The notes beneath the pieces are model-generated. The model saw only the letters and a program-made list of their open reading frames with translations, was not told the DNA's origin and did not search any database. A stretch of 64,000 nucleotides of DNA from Roseiarcus sp963824475 (GTDB taxonomy: Bacteria > Pseudomonadota > Alphaproteobacteria > Rhizobiales > Beijerinckiaceae): the NCBI GenBank assembly GCA_963824475.1, contig CAWGPR010000012.1, positions 558,001 to 622,000 of the forward strand, written 5' to 3'. The position numbers and the translations under genes were made by a program. Each line of letters opens with the position of its first letter. The first letter of the stretch is position 1. Of the stretch, positions 45,308 to 53,685 are shown piece by piece.

Positions 45308-46909
45308 ATGAAAGCTCGAGTAGGGATTTTGGCCATAGCGATTGCGCTGGCGTCGGGGGCGAACGCGGCCGACCTGCCCGCGACCGCGACGTCGACGCCC
45401 GCGCCGTCGCCGCCCACGTCCTGCTTCTCCAGCCTCTGGAACTGGCTCAATTCCTCCGCCACCGATTGTCCGATGACTTATGCCGGCGTCACGCTCTACG
45501 GAACGCTGGACGTCGGCGCGACCTACCTCAGCGAGGGCGTGGGCTATAGCCCGAGCGCCGACAAGCTCAACTACTTCAGTCAGAAGAACGCTTATGCGAG
45601 CAAATGGCTGCCGGCCTATAACGGGCTCAGCCTCTCGGTGCTCGGGCTCAAGATGAAGGAAGACCTGGGCTACGGCTGGTCGCTCGTCGGCGTTCTCGAA
45701 GCGGGCATCAACCCGTACTCGGGCATGTTCTACAACGGTCCGCGGTCGTTGGCGGACAACAACGCCAGACCCGCCAACACATTCCCCTGGCAAACCTCGA
45801 ATTTCAACTCGAGCCGCGCCGGTCAGTGGGACAATTCTCAGGCCTATATCGGCTTCAGCAATCCCGTCTACGGCGCCCTGACCTTCGGCCGCACCGACGC
45901 GCTCGCCTATGACCTCGCCGCGGCCTACGACCCGGTCGCGTCCTACGCCTTCTCGATGATCGGGTTTTCCGCGGCGTTCGCGAACTTCGGCAACACGGAG
46001 GCCGCGCGTCCGATCGCCTTCACCCATCGCGGGACGTATCAGAACTTCCGCGCGGCCGTTCAGGCCCAGATCGGCGGCTACGGGCTCGGCAACGCCACGA
46101 ACGGACTGTACCAGGGGCAGCTCGGCGCGGACTTCGGGCCTCTGTCGATTGATGGCTCCTTGAGCTGGGCCAAGGACGTGGTGTCGCTCTCGAGTTTCAG
46201 CGGCTCGAATGTCGCCTGCCTCAACGCCTTCAACTGCTTTATCAATGTGAACAACGCCTATTACAATCCCAACTCCGTGTTGAAGGCGACGCTGTCGAAC
46301 AATTTCGGCGGCGAGTTTGTCGCCAAGTACAGGTGGGATAAGTTCACCCTCTATGGCGGCTACTTGTACGCACGGTTGTCGAATCCGTCCGACGATTACC
46401 TGACCGGCTTCCAGACGATCGCCCAGGGCATCTTCGTTCCCGCCGGATTTTTTAGCAAAGGCGTCTACATCAACAACGCAATCACCGACAACGCCTACAA
46501 TTTCAACAAGATCCTGCAGACCTTCTGGACCGGCGCCAAGTGGTCGGCGCGTGACAATCTCGATCTCTCGGTAGGTTTCTACTATCAGGGCCAGAACAAC
46601 TACAATTTCAACGTGACCAACGGCGTTACGATCAGCGCGCCGTGCACGGGCAGCGGACCCTTCATCAGCAGCAACAAGTGCGGCGGGAGCCAGGACGCGT
46701 TTTCAATCATGGCTGACTGGAGGCCGTTCAAGCGCATCGAAGTTTACGGCGGCGTCATGCTCAGCAATGTCTATGGCGGTCTCGCCAATGGCTTCTTTTC
46801 GACCACCACCTACGCCATGCCGGCGGGCAAGAAGATCTTGATCGCCACCGTCAACACGCCACACACGCAGGAATATGATCCGACGATTGGCGTCCGCATA
46901 CGGTTCTGA
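45308..46909 (+). CDS. Large outer-membrane porin, intact
   Basis: 533 residues from ATG 45308 (ggggaagtc upstream). Signal peptide MKARVGILAIAIALASGANA, mature start ADLPATATSTP, paired cysteines in CFSSLWNWLNSSATDCPMT, strands and loops shared with the broken porin at 29361, and C-terminal EYDPTIGVRIRF. An in-frame opening upstream to 45095 is not translated, because the signal peptide fits only the chosen start. It is the best reference for repairing the frameshifted copies. Confidence 0.91.
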   Translation: MKARVGILAIAIALASGANAADLPATATSTPAPSPPTSCFSSLWNWLNSSATDCPMTYAGVTLYGTLDVGATYLSEGVGYSPSADKLNYFSQKNAYASKWLPAYNGLSLSVLGLKMKEDLGYGWSLVGVLEAGINPYSGMFYNGPRSLADNNARPANTFPWQTSNFNSSRAGQWDNSQAYIGFSNPVYGALTFGRTDALAYDLAAAYDPVASYAFSMIGFSAAFANFGNTEAARPIAFTHRGTYQNFRAAVQAQIGGYGLGNATNGLYQGQLGADFGPLSIDGSLSWAKDVVSLSSFSGSNVACLNAFNCFINVNNAYYNPNSVLKATLSNNFGGEFVAKYRWDKFTLYGGYLYARLSNPSDDYLTGFQTIAQGIFVPAGFFSKGVYINNAITDNAYNFNKILQTFWTGAKWSARDNLDLSVGFYYQGQNNYNFNVTNGVTISAPCTGSGPFISSNKCGGSQDAFSIMADWRPFKRIEVYGGVMLSNVYGGLANGFFSTTTYAMPAGKKILIATVNTPHTQEYDPTIGVRIRF

Positions 46910-46977
46910 GGTGGCGGGGCGGGTTGGAACCCAGGTGAACGGAAAAACTCCGAATTTGATGTCGAGAGCGATTTAGC

Positions 46978-47006
46978 TTGCCAAAAACAGAAATATGGGT
47001 TATGTT
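46978..47006 (+). promoter_or_regulatory. Sigma70-type promoter of intergenic element A
   Basis: TTGCCA (46978-46983), a 17-base spacer, then TATGTT (47001-47006). The same arrangement with a better consensus is found in element B at 58622-58650, and the spacers share CAGAAAT. Confidence 0.5.
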
Positions 47007-47270
47007 TTTTCTGTTGGCCGGATCAGAGGCCGATCGGTTCGAGACGGCGTACGACAGGACGGAGAGAGCGACGATGGACAGCGAAGAGAGGAGGAATGCG
47101 ATTGAGACGTTTTGCATAGAGCCTGAGACACGGCCGGATTCTCTTATTTAAATCGGCGGTAACCCATTGATAGGTCCCGATTCCGAAAAATAAACGCTAG
47201 CAAATGAAAGCAAAATTTGCTCCCGTTTATTTTCATTTGCTTTCATTTGCTTTCATTTGTTCGCGCTCGG
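46978..47270 (+). ncRNA. Intergenic element A: promoter, conserved box, 10-bp-phased repeats (possible sRNA or leader)
   Basis: From 47137 a box of about 65 bases (cttattt, then taacccattga and gtcccgattc, then gaaaaataa and cgctag) closely matches element B. It is followed by 10-bp units: AAACGCTAGC, AAATGAAAGC, then GCAAATGAAAGCAAA (47200-47214) mirrored by TTTGCTTTCATTTGC (47236-47250), and three direct TTTCATTTG units (47231-47259). The repeat ends 12 bases before the SDR ribosome-binding region. RNA function is inference; curved DNA is the alternative. Confidence 0.45.
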
Positions 47271-47281
47271 GGGACGTCGCC

Positions 47282-48067
47282 ATGGACCTGAAACTCAACG
47301 GCAAACGAGCGCTGGTGACGGGCAGCACCGCCGGTATTGGCGCCGCCATCGCCGCGGGCCTTGCTCGGGAGGGCGCGCAGGTCGTGGTCAACGGCCGCTC
47401 GCCAGCCGACGTGGAGAAAGCGGTTGCGACGCTCAAAGCCGAGTCCGGCGGCGATCTCATCGGCTTCGCCGGCGACCTCGGGACGGCTCAGCCGATCGAC
47501 GAGTTGGTTCGCCGCCATCCCGAGGTCGACATCCTCGTCAACAACCTCGGCATCTTCGAGCCGAAGCCGTTCGAGGACATCCCGGACGCGGATTGGATGC
47601 GCTTCTTCGAGGTCAATGTGCTGAGCGGGGTGCGCCTCTCCCGCGCCTACTTGCCGGCGATGAAGCGCGCGAATTGGGGCCGGATCATCTTCATCTCGAG
47701 CGAGAGCGCGCTGCAGATCCCGGCGGAGATGATCCATTACGGGATGACGAAGACGGCGCAGATCGCCGTCGCGCGGGGACTTGCCGAGACCGTCGCCGGC
47801 ACGGGAATCACGGTCAACAGCGTGCTGCCCGGCCCGACCAGATCGCGCGGCGTGAACGATTTCGTCGCCGCGCTCGGCGCGGGCGCGAGCTTCGAGGCGT
47901 TCCAGACCGAGTTCTTTCAGAAGTTTCGTTCGACCTCGCTTCTCAAACGCTTCGAAACGCCGGAAGAGATCGCTTCGTTCGTCACCTACCTTGCGAGCCC
48001 GCTCGCGTCCGGTATCACTGGCGCAGCGCTGAGGGTCGACGGCGGGGTGGTCAAGAGCGCCTTCTAA
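47282..48067 (+). CDS. Short-chain dehydrogenase/reductase (SDR)
   Basis: 261 residues from ATG 47282; an in-frame ATG at 47204 lies inside the repeat element and is unlikely. Rossmann NAD(P) motif TGSTAGIGAAIA, NNLG motif, active-site S in IISSES, Y-x-x-x-K in HYGMTKTAQ, and C-terminal GGVVKSAF. It resembles 3-oxoacyl-ACP reductase-like SDRs without a fatty-acid context. Cofactor and substrate are unassigned. The repeat element immediately upstream may govern its expression. Confidence 0.9.
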   Translation: MDLKLNGKRALVTGSTAGIGAAIAAGLAREGAQVVVNGRSPADVEKAVATLKAESGGDLIGFAGDLGTAQPIDELVRRHPEVDILVNNLGIFEPKPFEDIPDADWMRFFEVNVLSGVRLSRAYLPAMKRANWGRIIFISSESALQIPAEMIHYGMTKTAQIAVARGLAETVAGTGITVNSVLPGPTRSRGVNDFVAALGAGASFEAFQTEFFQKFRSTSLLKRFETPEEIASFVTYLASPLASGITGAALRVDGGVVKSAF

Positions 48068-48326
48068 AGGCGCGCGAGAGCGAGAGCTCTTGTCGGTCCC
48101 CGAATGTGATCGTCAGCTCCGTCTCGTTCGTGTCCACCACGAACACCGCGAGGAGCTCGGCCGGCACGGCTTTCCGGCCCGGCGACCAAAAGGCCACGGC
48201 CGTGTCGCACGAGATCCGGGCCGAGGCGCCAAAAGCGCGATATTCTCTTTGCCAGCTCCGCGGCCCGCGCGCTATGCCAGAACGGCCGGCAGAAGCGTTC
48301 GGGGACAAAGGAGGCGAAAAGCGGAG

Positions 48327-48977
48327 TTGGCCCCTGTCCTCAGCGAACCGCCGCAGTTCGACGCCGCGTTCCGGGCGACCTTCAATGAGCTTCTGGCGTG
48401 GCGGCGCGACGTGCGCCATTTTCGCCGCGAGGAAGCGCCGGACGAAACGACGCTGGGCGAACTCTTTGACCTCGCGGCGCTCGCGCCTTCGGTGGGCAAT
48501 TGCCAGCCGACCCGGTTCGTGCGCGTCGACGACGAGGCGCGCCGGGCTTCGATCCGGGCCAACTTCGAGGTCGCCAACCGCGACGCGCTCGCGGCCTTAA
48601 GCGGCGAACGGGCGGCGCTCTACGCCCGGCTCAAGCTCGCGGGCTTGAGCGACGCGCCGATCCAGCTTGCGGTCTTTTGCGACGAGGCGACGGAGCAGGG
48701 TCATGGGCTTGGCGCGGGCACTATGCCCGAGGCGCGCCGCTATTCGACCGTCTGCGCGCTGCATACGTTCTGGCTCGCCGCGCGCGCCCGCGGCCTTGGC
48801 GTTGGCTGGGTTTCGATCCTCGATCCAGGGACGATCGCCGAGGCGCTTGACGTTCCGCGCACATGGACGTTCATCGCCTATCTCTGCGTCGGCTTTCCGC
48901 GCAAGGAGCATCTGATCCCGGAACTCGAGGGCGCCGGCTGGCAGGCCCGCGTTGCGCATCCCGTTCTGCGCCGGTAG
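48327..48977 (+). CDS. bluB: 5,6-dimethylbenzimidazole synthase (BluB, nitroreductase fold)
   Basis: About 216 residues from TTG 48327 with aaggagg 12 bases upstream; no ATG or GTG fits the conserved N-terminus. BluB segments: FNELLAWRRDVRHFR, LAALAPSVGNCQPTRF, LGAGTMPEARRYSTVCALHTFWLAARARGLGVGWVSILDP and WTFIAYLCVGFP. It breaks down FMNH2 with oxygen to make the lower ligand of vitamin B12. No cobalamin riboswitch is recognisable in the 48068-48326 leader, and no other cob gene is nearby. Confidence 0.88.
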   Translation: MAPVLSEPPQFDAAFRATFNELLAWRRDVRHFRREEAPDETTLGELFDLAALAPSVGNCQPTRFVRVDDEARRASIRANFEVANRDALAALSGERAALYARLKLAGLSDAPIQLAVFCDEATEQGHGLGAGTMPEARRYSTVCALHTFWLAARARGLGVGWVSILDPGTIAEALDVPRTWTFIAYLCVGFPRKEHLIPELEGAGWQARVAHPVLRR

Positions 48978-49009
48978 GCGCGCCTCCATCGGAGGGCGCG
49001 AACGCTCGA

Positions 49010-49489
49010 TTAGCTGCTGCGCGGCGGATGAAGGTCGTCGACCCACTCGACCGTTTCCGGATTTCGCTCGACGTTCGGCAGATCGAGATTGACCACCACC
49101 GGCTCCTGGCCGCTGCGCACCAGCACGCAGGAGAGCGGCTCATCGTCGCTGGCGTTGATCTCCTGATGGGGGACATAAGGCGGCACGTAGATGAAATCGC
49201 CGGGGCCGGCCTCGGCGACGAATTCGAGCCGCTCGCCCCACCGCATCCGGGCGCGCCCGCGGACCACATATATGACGCTCTCCACCGGCCCGTGGTGGTG
49301 CGCCCCGGTTTTCGCCCTCGGGTGGATGACGACGGTTCCGGCCCACAGTTTCTCCGCTCCCGCGCGGGCGTGGATGATCGCCGCGGCGCGGTTCATGCCG
49401 GGCGTCTGGGCCGTGTTGATGTCGAGTTCGCTCGAACGGACCACCCGGACGCCGTCAAGGCGCCATCTGGCTTGGCTTCGATCATCCAT
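49010..49489 (-). CDS. Cupin-domain protein
   Basis: 159 residues from ATG 49489. Single cupin barrel: motif 1 KTGAHHHGPVESVIYVVRGRARMRWGE (metal ligands HHH and E), motif 2 PGDFIYVPPYVPHQEINASD. Such small cupins bind a divalent metal and act as sugar isomerases, dioxygenases or regulators. The nearest annotation class is cupin of unknown activity. It converges with bluB. Confidence 0.85.
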   Translation of the reverse strand: MDDRSQARWRLDGVRVVRSSELDINTAQTPGMNRAAAIIHARAGAEKLWAGTVVIHPRAKTGAHHHGPVESVIYVVRGRARMRWGERLEFVAEAGPGDFIYVPPYVPHQEINASDDEPLSCVLVRSGQEPVVVNLDLPNVERNPETVEWVDDLHPPRSS

Positions 49490-49636
49490 GCGCGATCTCC
49501 GTGAGCTGCGCCCGGGCGCGAGGGCGCTCGGGACGATGGGCGTCCCCCGGAAATCTACCGCCAATCATGGGCGGCGAACAGCGGCTGGCTGTGGCCGCTG
49601 CTGGCGATGGCGCGCGCGCCGCCGTAGACTGCCGCC

Positions 49637-50452
49637 ATGACCGACGTCCCGTCCGCGACGGATCTGACGCGCCTGACCGCGCGCGCGCTCATCGTCGGCG
49701 AGCGCATCGACACCGTCGGCCTTGAGCGGCCCGACATGATCTCCTTGCTGCCGCTCGCCTTCCGGGTTGGCGAACGGGGCGTGGCGGCGCTGTTCCGTTT
49801 CGGCGTCGCGGTGATGGTCGGCTTAACCCCGCTCGAGGAAGAGGATCTGCTGGCGAAACTGCGATCGCGGGTCAGCGGGGTCAGGGCGCGCGGCGACGAC
49901 GAGACGGCGGTGCTCGAAATCGCGCCCGACAGCGACGAGCAGAAGTCGTCGGGCGGTCCGATCCAGATCAAGAACCTGTCGCCGCCTCGCTTTCTGGTCA
50001 TCGCAGATGCGCTGGCCAAGACCGTGGCGCTGGCGCGCGACGAGCGCGAGGTCAATGCGGTGTTCGACGTGGTCGAGCCGTTTGCGGCCAAGCTCGCGGC
50101 GACCGGCCGGCCGCCGTTCCGCCGCCGCGCCATGCTTCGGCTCATCGGCCAGGCGCTGCTCGCCCAGCACCGCGTCTCGGGCCGCGTCGCGGTCGAGGAG
50201 AAGCCGGACGTGCTGTGGGACCATCCCGAGCTTGAGCGCCTCTACGCGCGCCTTGCGGACGAATACGAGCTCACCGAGCGTGCCGACGTCTTGAAGCGCA
50301 AGCTCGAGGTGATCGGTGACACCGCGCAGGCGCTGACCGACATCATCGACGCCGACCGTGCGACGCGGCTCGAAGCGGCGATCATTATCCTCATCGTGCT
50401 CGAGCTGATCGCGGCAATTGTGCAGATCGCGCTCGCGCTGCATGGAAGGTGA
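49637..50452 (+). CDS. RMD1/YagE-family (DUF155) protein
   Basis: 271 residues. Early segments LTARALIVGERIDTVGLERPD and FRFGVAVMVGLTPLEEEDLLAKL match the RMD1/YagE family. A helical stretch (DVLWDHPELERLYARLADEYELTERADVLKRKLEVI) and a C-terminal membrane anchor (AAIIILIVLELIAAIVQIALAL) follow. Eukaryotic homologues sit in mitochondria and affect translation or microtubules; the bacterial role is unknown. The stop is adjacent to the sirtuin gene, suggesting one transcript. Confidence 0.85.
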   Translation: MTDVPSATDLTRLTARALIVGERIDTVGLERPDMISLLPLAFRVGERGVAALFRFGVAVMVGLTPLEEEDLLAKLRSRVSGVRARGDDETAVLEIAPDSDEQKSSGGPIQIKNLSPPRFLVIADALAKTVALARDEREVNAVFDVVEPFAAKLAATGRPPFRRRAMLRLIGQALLAQHRVSGRVAVEEKPDVLWDHPELERLYARLADEYELTERADVLKRKLEVIGDTAQALTDIIDADRATRLEAAIIILIVLELIAAIVQIALALHGR

Positions 50453-50459
50453 GCGCGGC

Positions 50460-51251
50460 GTGCCGAGAAACGTCTTCGTTCTCACCGGCGCCGGAATCTC
50501 GGCCGAGAGCGGGCTCGGCACGTTTCGTGACAAGAAGGGCGAGGGGATTTGGGCGAAGTTCGACCCGATGAAGCTGGCGACGCCCGAAGCCTTCGCCCGC
50601 GATCCCGAAGCGGTGCTCGCGTTCTACGATATGCGGCGGCGCAACCTTCTCAACGCTAAGCCCAACGCGGCGCATTTCGCGCTCGCGCGGCTTGAAGGCG
50701 CGCTCGCCGAGCGCGGCGGGAGGCTTACGCTCGTCACGCAGAACATTGACGATCTGCATGAGCGGGCTGGCTCCGCGCGCGTCATCCACATGCATGGCGA
50801 GCTTTTGAAAGCCCGTTGCGGCGGGTGCGATGCGATTCGTCCGTGGCTCGACGATCTCACTTTTTCTCACACTTGCCCGGATTGCGGGCGCGCCGGGGCG
50901 TTGCGCCCGCATGTGGTGTGGTTCGGCGAAATGCCGCTTTCCATGGACTTGATCGACAGGGCGTTGCGCATGGCCGATCTCTTCGTCGCCATCGGCACCT
51001 CGGGCGCCGTCTATCCGGCGGCGGGCTTCGTCGCCGAGGCGCGCGCCCATGGCATACGCACCTGCGAGATCAACCTCGAGGCGGCCGACAACGCGGAATT
51101 GTTCGACGAGCAGCGCTTGGGGCCGGCGAGCGAGACGGTTCCGGCTTGGGTCGCGGAGATTGTGGGGGTTGTGACTTCGTTGCCGGTGATTGAACGTTCG
51201 GCCAAAGGGATCGCTGTAAGCAACCAAGTCCCCGTGTCCAAATTCCGATGA
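50460..51251 (+). CDS. cobB: NAD-dependent protein deacylase (sirtuin)
   Basis: 263 residues from GTG 50460, with AAGGTGAG ten bases upstream; ATG 50442 overlaps the preceding gene and lacks a site. NAD motif GAGISAESGLGTFRD, VTQNIDDLHERAG, catalytic H in HMHGEL, zinc cysteines CGGC and CPDC, and PHVVWFGEMP. Class III sirtuin with Y and R (YDMRRRNLL) in place for desuccinylase-type selectivity. It removes acyl groups from lysines, releasing nicotinamide. It overlaps the next gene in ATGA. The C-terminus (about 20 residues) is longer than usual. Confidence 0.92.
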   Translation: MPRNVFVLTGAGISAESGLGTFRDKKGEGIWAKFDPMKLATPEAFARDPEAVLAFYDMRRRNLLNAKPNAAHFALARLEGALAERGGRLTLVTQNIDDLHERAGSARVIHMHGELLKARCGGCDAIRPWLDDLTFSHTCPDCGRAGALRPHVVWFGEMPLSMDLIDRALRMADLFVAIGTSGAVYPAAGFVAEARAHGIRTCEINLEAADNAELFDEQRLGPASETVPAWVAEIVGVVTSLPVIERSAKGIAVSNQVPVSKFR

Positions 51252-52561
51252 GCGATGCCGAGAAACCCGAACTCAGGCGAGCCAATGACAACCCTTGGTA
51301 TTGCCTTGCTACGCTGTACGGCGACCAGCCGGCCTCGGCGCGAGTAGGGGAAGCGGGGGGTTGGGACGAAGACCTTGCTGCAAAAAATCGCGTTGCTTGG
51401 AACCGCTGGATGGCCGGAGGCTTGACGGGTAGAGAACGACAGAGCCTTCGACCTGGATTCTCGGAACCGGAACTAGAACCATTTACCCACGAGGAGTTGG
51501 GTCCGATCTACATTGCGTTCGGCTCACGAATAGGCCGCGAGAGAGCATCTCCGCCCGAACCGACAGAACTTATCGACTTTCGTCATACTCATTTTGATCG
51601 CGCTTTTGTTTTTCGTGGCTTTCTTTGTCCCAGGAGCGTCGACTTTCGCTGGGCGAGGTTCTCCGGATTTGCTGATTTCCACTTGGCGACATTCTTGGGA
51701 TGGATCGCTGTCTTCAGTTCGGCGACATTCTCGGGACGCGCCACCTTTACTTCGGCGACATTTTCCGGATTCGCTTCTTTCGGCTCAGTTACGTTCTCCG
51801 GAGGCGCCTACTTCGACTTGGCGACGTTCTCTCGACCCGCCGATTTTAGCTCCACGACTTTCTCCGAGAATGTTGAGTTCCAATCGGCGACATTCTCTGG
51901 AGGCGTCGATTTCCGCTCAACGACGTTCTCCAAAAGCGCAAACTTCTTGAACGCGACGTTCAACGCGAAGACTATTTTCGCCCATGTGGTCTTTGGAGCG
52001 GGGGTGCCAGTTTTTCATGGGGCAAAATTGCATGAGGCCACCGAATGGCACCGAGTAACCTGGCCGGAGCCGCCGCAGGGCGAAAGACATGCTCAAGACC
52101 AAGTCTATGCATATGAACGTCTCAAGCAGGAAATGGAGCAACTCAAAAAGCACGAGGACGAACAGTTATTTTTCCGCAAGGAACTGCGCGCGCGGCGCGG
52201 ACTGGTCGCTCCCGGGTCTGGGGCGTGGCTTCTCAACTATCTCTACGAAGTTTCAAGCGATTATGGCCAGAGCATCGGTAGACCGGCTTTCTGGCTCTTT
52301 GTTTCGTTCGCGATCGGCTTTTTTGTTTTCGCAAACGCACCCGTCTTCAAAGGAGCGCCTATGACGATACAGAGTGCGGCGGGCCTCAGTCTCGCAAATA
52401 TTTTCTCGTTTCTCCCCGCTAAGCGCGAAATCATGACCCAATCGATGATCGAAAATTTGTCAGACGCAGCGCAATTTCTAGGCGGCATCCAATCCGTCCT
52501 TGGTCTGATTTTCTTTTTTCTCCTCGGCCTCGCGTTGCGAAGCCGGTTCCGAATGAGGTGA
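51248..52561 (+). CDS. Pentapeptide-repeat membrane protein
   Basis: 437 residues. Residues about 128-240 form a right-handed beta-helix of roughly eleven 10-residue units of the form F..ATFSG.A, such as FSSATFSGRA and FTSATFSGFA; the DNA shows matching 30-base periodicity. A charged linker (about 295-325) is followed by two membrane helices (PAFWLFVSFAIGFFVFANA and GLIFFFLLGLALRS). Similar pentapeptide plus membrane proteins occur in bacteria with no settled role. GC content is lower than the neighbours, suggesting acquisition, but translation is coupled to cobB by overlap. Confidence 0.85.
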   Translation: MSDAEKPELRRANDNPWYCLATLYGDQPASARVGEAGGWDEDLAAKNRVAWNRWMAGGLTGRERQSLRPGFSEPELEPFTHEELGPIYIAFGSRIGRERASPPEPTELIDFRHTHFDRAFVFRGFLCPRSVDFRWARFSGFADFHLATFLGWIAVFSSATFSGRATFTSATFSGFASFGSVTFSGGAYFDLATFSRPADFSSTTFSENVEFQSATFSGGVDFRSTTFSKSANFLNATFNAKTIFAHVVFGAGVPVFHGAKLHEATEWHRVTWPEPPQGERHAQDQVYAYERLKQEMEQLKKHEDEQLFFRKELRARRGLVAPGSGAWLLNYLYEVSSDYGQSIGRPAFWLFVSFAIGFFVFANAPVFKGAPMTIQSAAGLSLANIFSFLPAKREIMTQSMIENLSDAAQFLGGIQSVLGLIFFFLLGLALRSRFRMR

Positions 52562-52566
52562 CGCCG

Positions 52567-52833
52567 TTACGGCCGAGGCGGACCGATGAAGCGGACGACA
52601 TGCGCGCGCGAGGGATAGCGGCCATAAGCCTTCGAGATTGGCAGGCCCGGCAGACCGGAGCGGGCGCGGTCGGTGTGCAGACGGAGGCGATCGTAATGTC
52701 GTCGCCGGACCGCGCCGACAGCGTCAGGCTTTTCGAGGATCGAGGCGTTGAGGCCGCGCGCCCGGAGCGCTGCCGCCGTGGCGAGGCCAGCGGGACCCGC
52801 GCCGATGATGATGGCGTCGCATGAATTGGCCAT
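52567..52833 (-). pseudogene. Flavin-containing monooxygenase, N-terminal remnant
   Basis: Begins MANSCDAIIIGAGPAGLATAA, the FAD-binding GxGxxG, and contains HYDRLRLHTDRARSGLPGLP and YPSRAHVVRF typical of FMO/YUCCA-like enzymes. It stops after 88 residues where the family has about 400 or more. No continuation lies downstream; the pentapeptide gene ends 6 bases away. A truncated relic. Confidence 0.8.
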
Positions 52834-52923
52834 CGCGCTCCTCCCAGCCCAAGTCTATCAGCCAGCGAGCCGGCGCGATATCGCCCTTCCTATTGCGATC
52901 GTCCGTCGTCCAAGCTCGACGCT

Positions 52924-53685
52924 TCAGGCCATGGCGTCCTCTCGCGCGCCAACCATGTATTGCACCAGCTCCTCGGCGTTGGTGCGGGCGGTGACTTTTT
53001 CGGCGACCTTTCGGCCGCGATGCATGACGATGATGCGGTCGGTGACCGCAAGCGCGTCTGGCATCACATGGGTAATGAGGATGACTGGCACGCCGCGATT
53101 CTTGAGCGTGCGGATGAGTTCGAGAACTTTGTGCTGCTCGGGCACTCCGAGATTGTTGGTTGGTTCGTCCATGATCATGAGCCGCGCGTCCCAATGGACC
53201 GCGCGCGCGATCGCCACCGCCTGGCGCTGGCCGCCTGACAGCTTCTCGATAGGCTCGGTCAGGGTAGGAATGCGGATCTGCAGGGAGTCGAGCGTCTGCC
53301 GCGATTGCTCGCGCATATGCTTGTCGTCGAGCGTCTGGATGAGACCGCCGAGGCGTCGCGTCTTGACCTCGCGGCCGAGGAAGATATTGGCGCCGACGTC
53401 GAGATTGTTGGCGAGCGCGAGGTCCTGGTAGATCGTCTCAATGCCGGCGCGGCGCGCGTCCATCGGGCTTGCGAATTGAACCTGTCGGCCGTCGAACACG
53501 ATCTCGCCATCTTCCGCCGCGTGGACGCCGGAGATGCATTTGATGAGCGTCGACTTGCCGGCGCCGTTGTCGCCGAGCAGCCCCACCACCTCGCCGCGCG
53601 CGACGTCGAAACTCACGTTGTCGACCGCGATGAGGCCGCCGAAGATTTTTGCCAGGTTGCGGACGGAGAGCAGCGCCTCGCTCAT
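52924..53685 (-). CDS. Sugar-type ABC importer ATPase
   Basis: 253 residues, a single ATPase domain (not the fused pair of RbsA). Walker A GDNGAGKSTLIK, Q-loop IYQDLALANNLDVGANIFLG, signature LSGGQRQAVAIARAV, Walker B LMIMDEPTNNLG, H-loop LITHVMPDA. These belong to the CUT2 (ribose/xylose/fructose) group. It overlaps the permease gene by four bases. Single-domain CUT2 ATPases work as homodimers. Confidence 0.93.
   Translation of the reverse strand: MSEALLSVRNLAKIFGGLIAVDNVSFDVARGEVVGLLGDNGAGKSTLIKCISGVHAAEDGEIVFDGRQVQFASPMDARRAGIETIYQDLALANNLDVGANIFLGREVKTRRLGGLIQTLDDKHMREQSRQTLDSLQIRIPTLTEPIEKLSGGQRQAVAIARAVHWDARLMIMDEPTNNLGVPEQHKVLELIRTLKNRGVPVILITHVMPDALAVTDRIIVMHRGRKVAEKVTARTNAEELVQYMVGAREDAMA

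Noticed and set aside
46851..47117. Minus-strand frame with a hydrophobic N-terminus (IAFLLSSLSIVALSVLSYAV)
   Set aside because: It lies across the promoter and spacer of element A and the end of the porin; similarity to a membrane protein is probably chance.
47200..47260. CRISPR-like repeats
   Set aside because: Units are only 10 bases and contiguous, with no spacers and no cas genes.
48068..48326. Cobalamin riboswitch before bluB
   Set aside because: No B12-box-like core or matching stem was seen in the leader.
48051..48419. Minus-strand frame ending near the SDR stop
   Set aside because: Part of it looks protein-like (ELLAVFVVDTNETELTITFGD), but no start codon with a ribosome-binding site exists outside bluB. 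It may be a fragment; not enough support.
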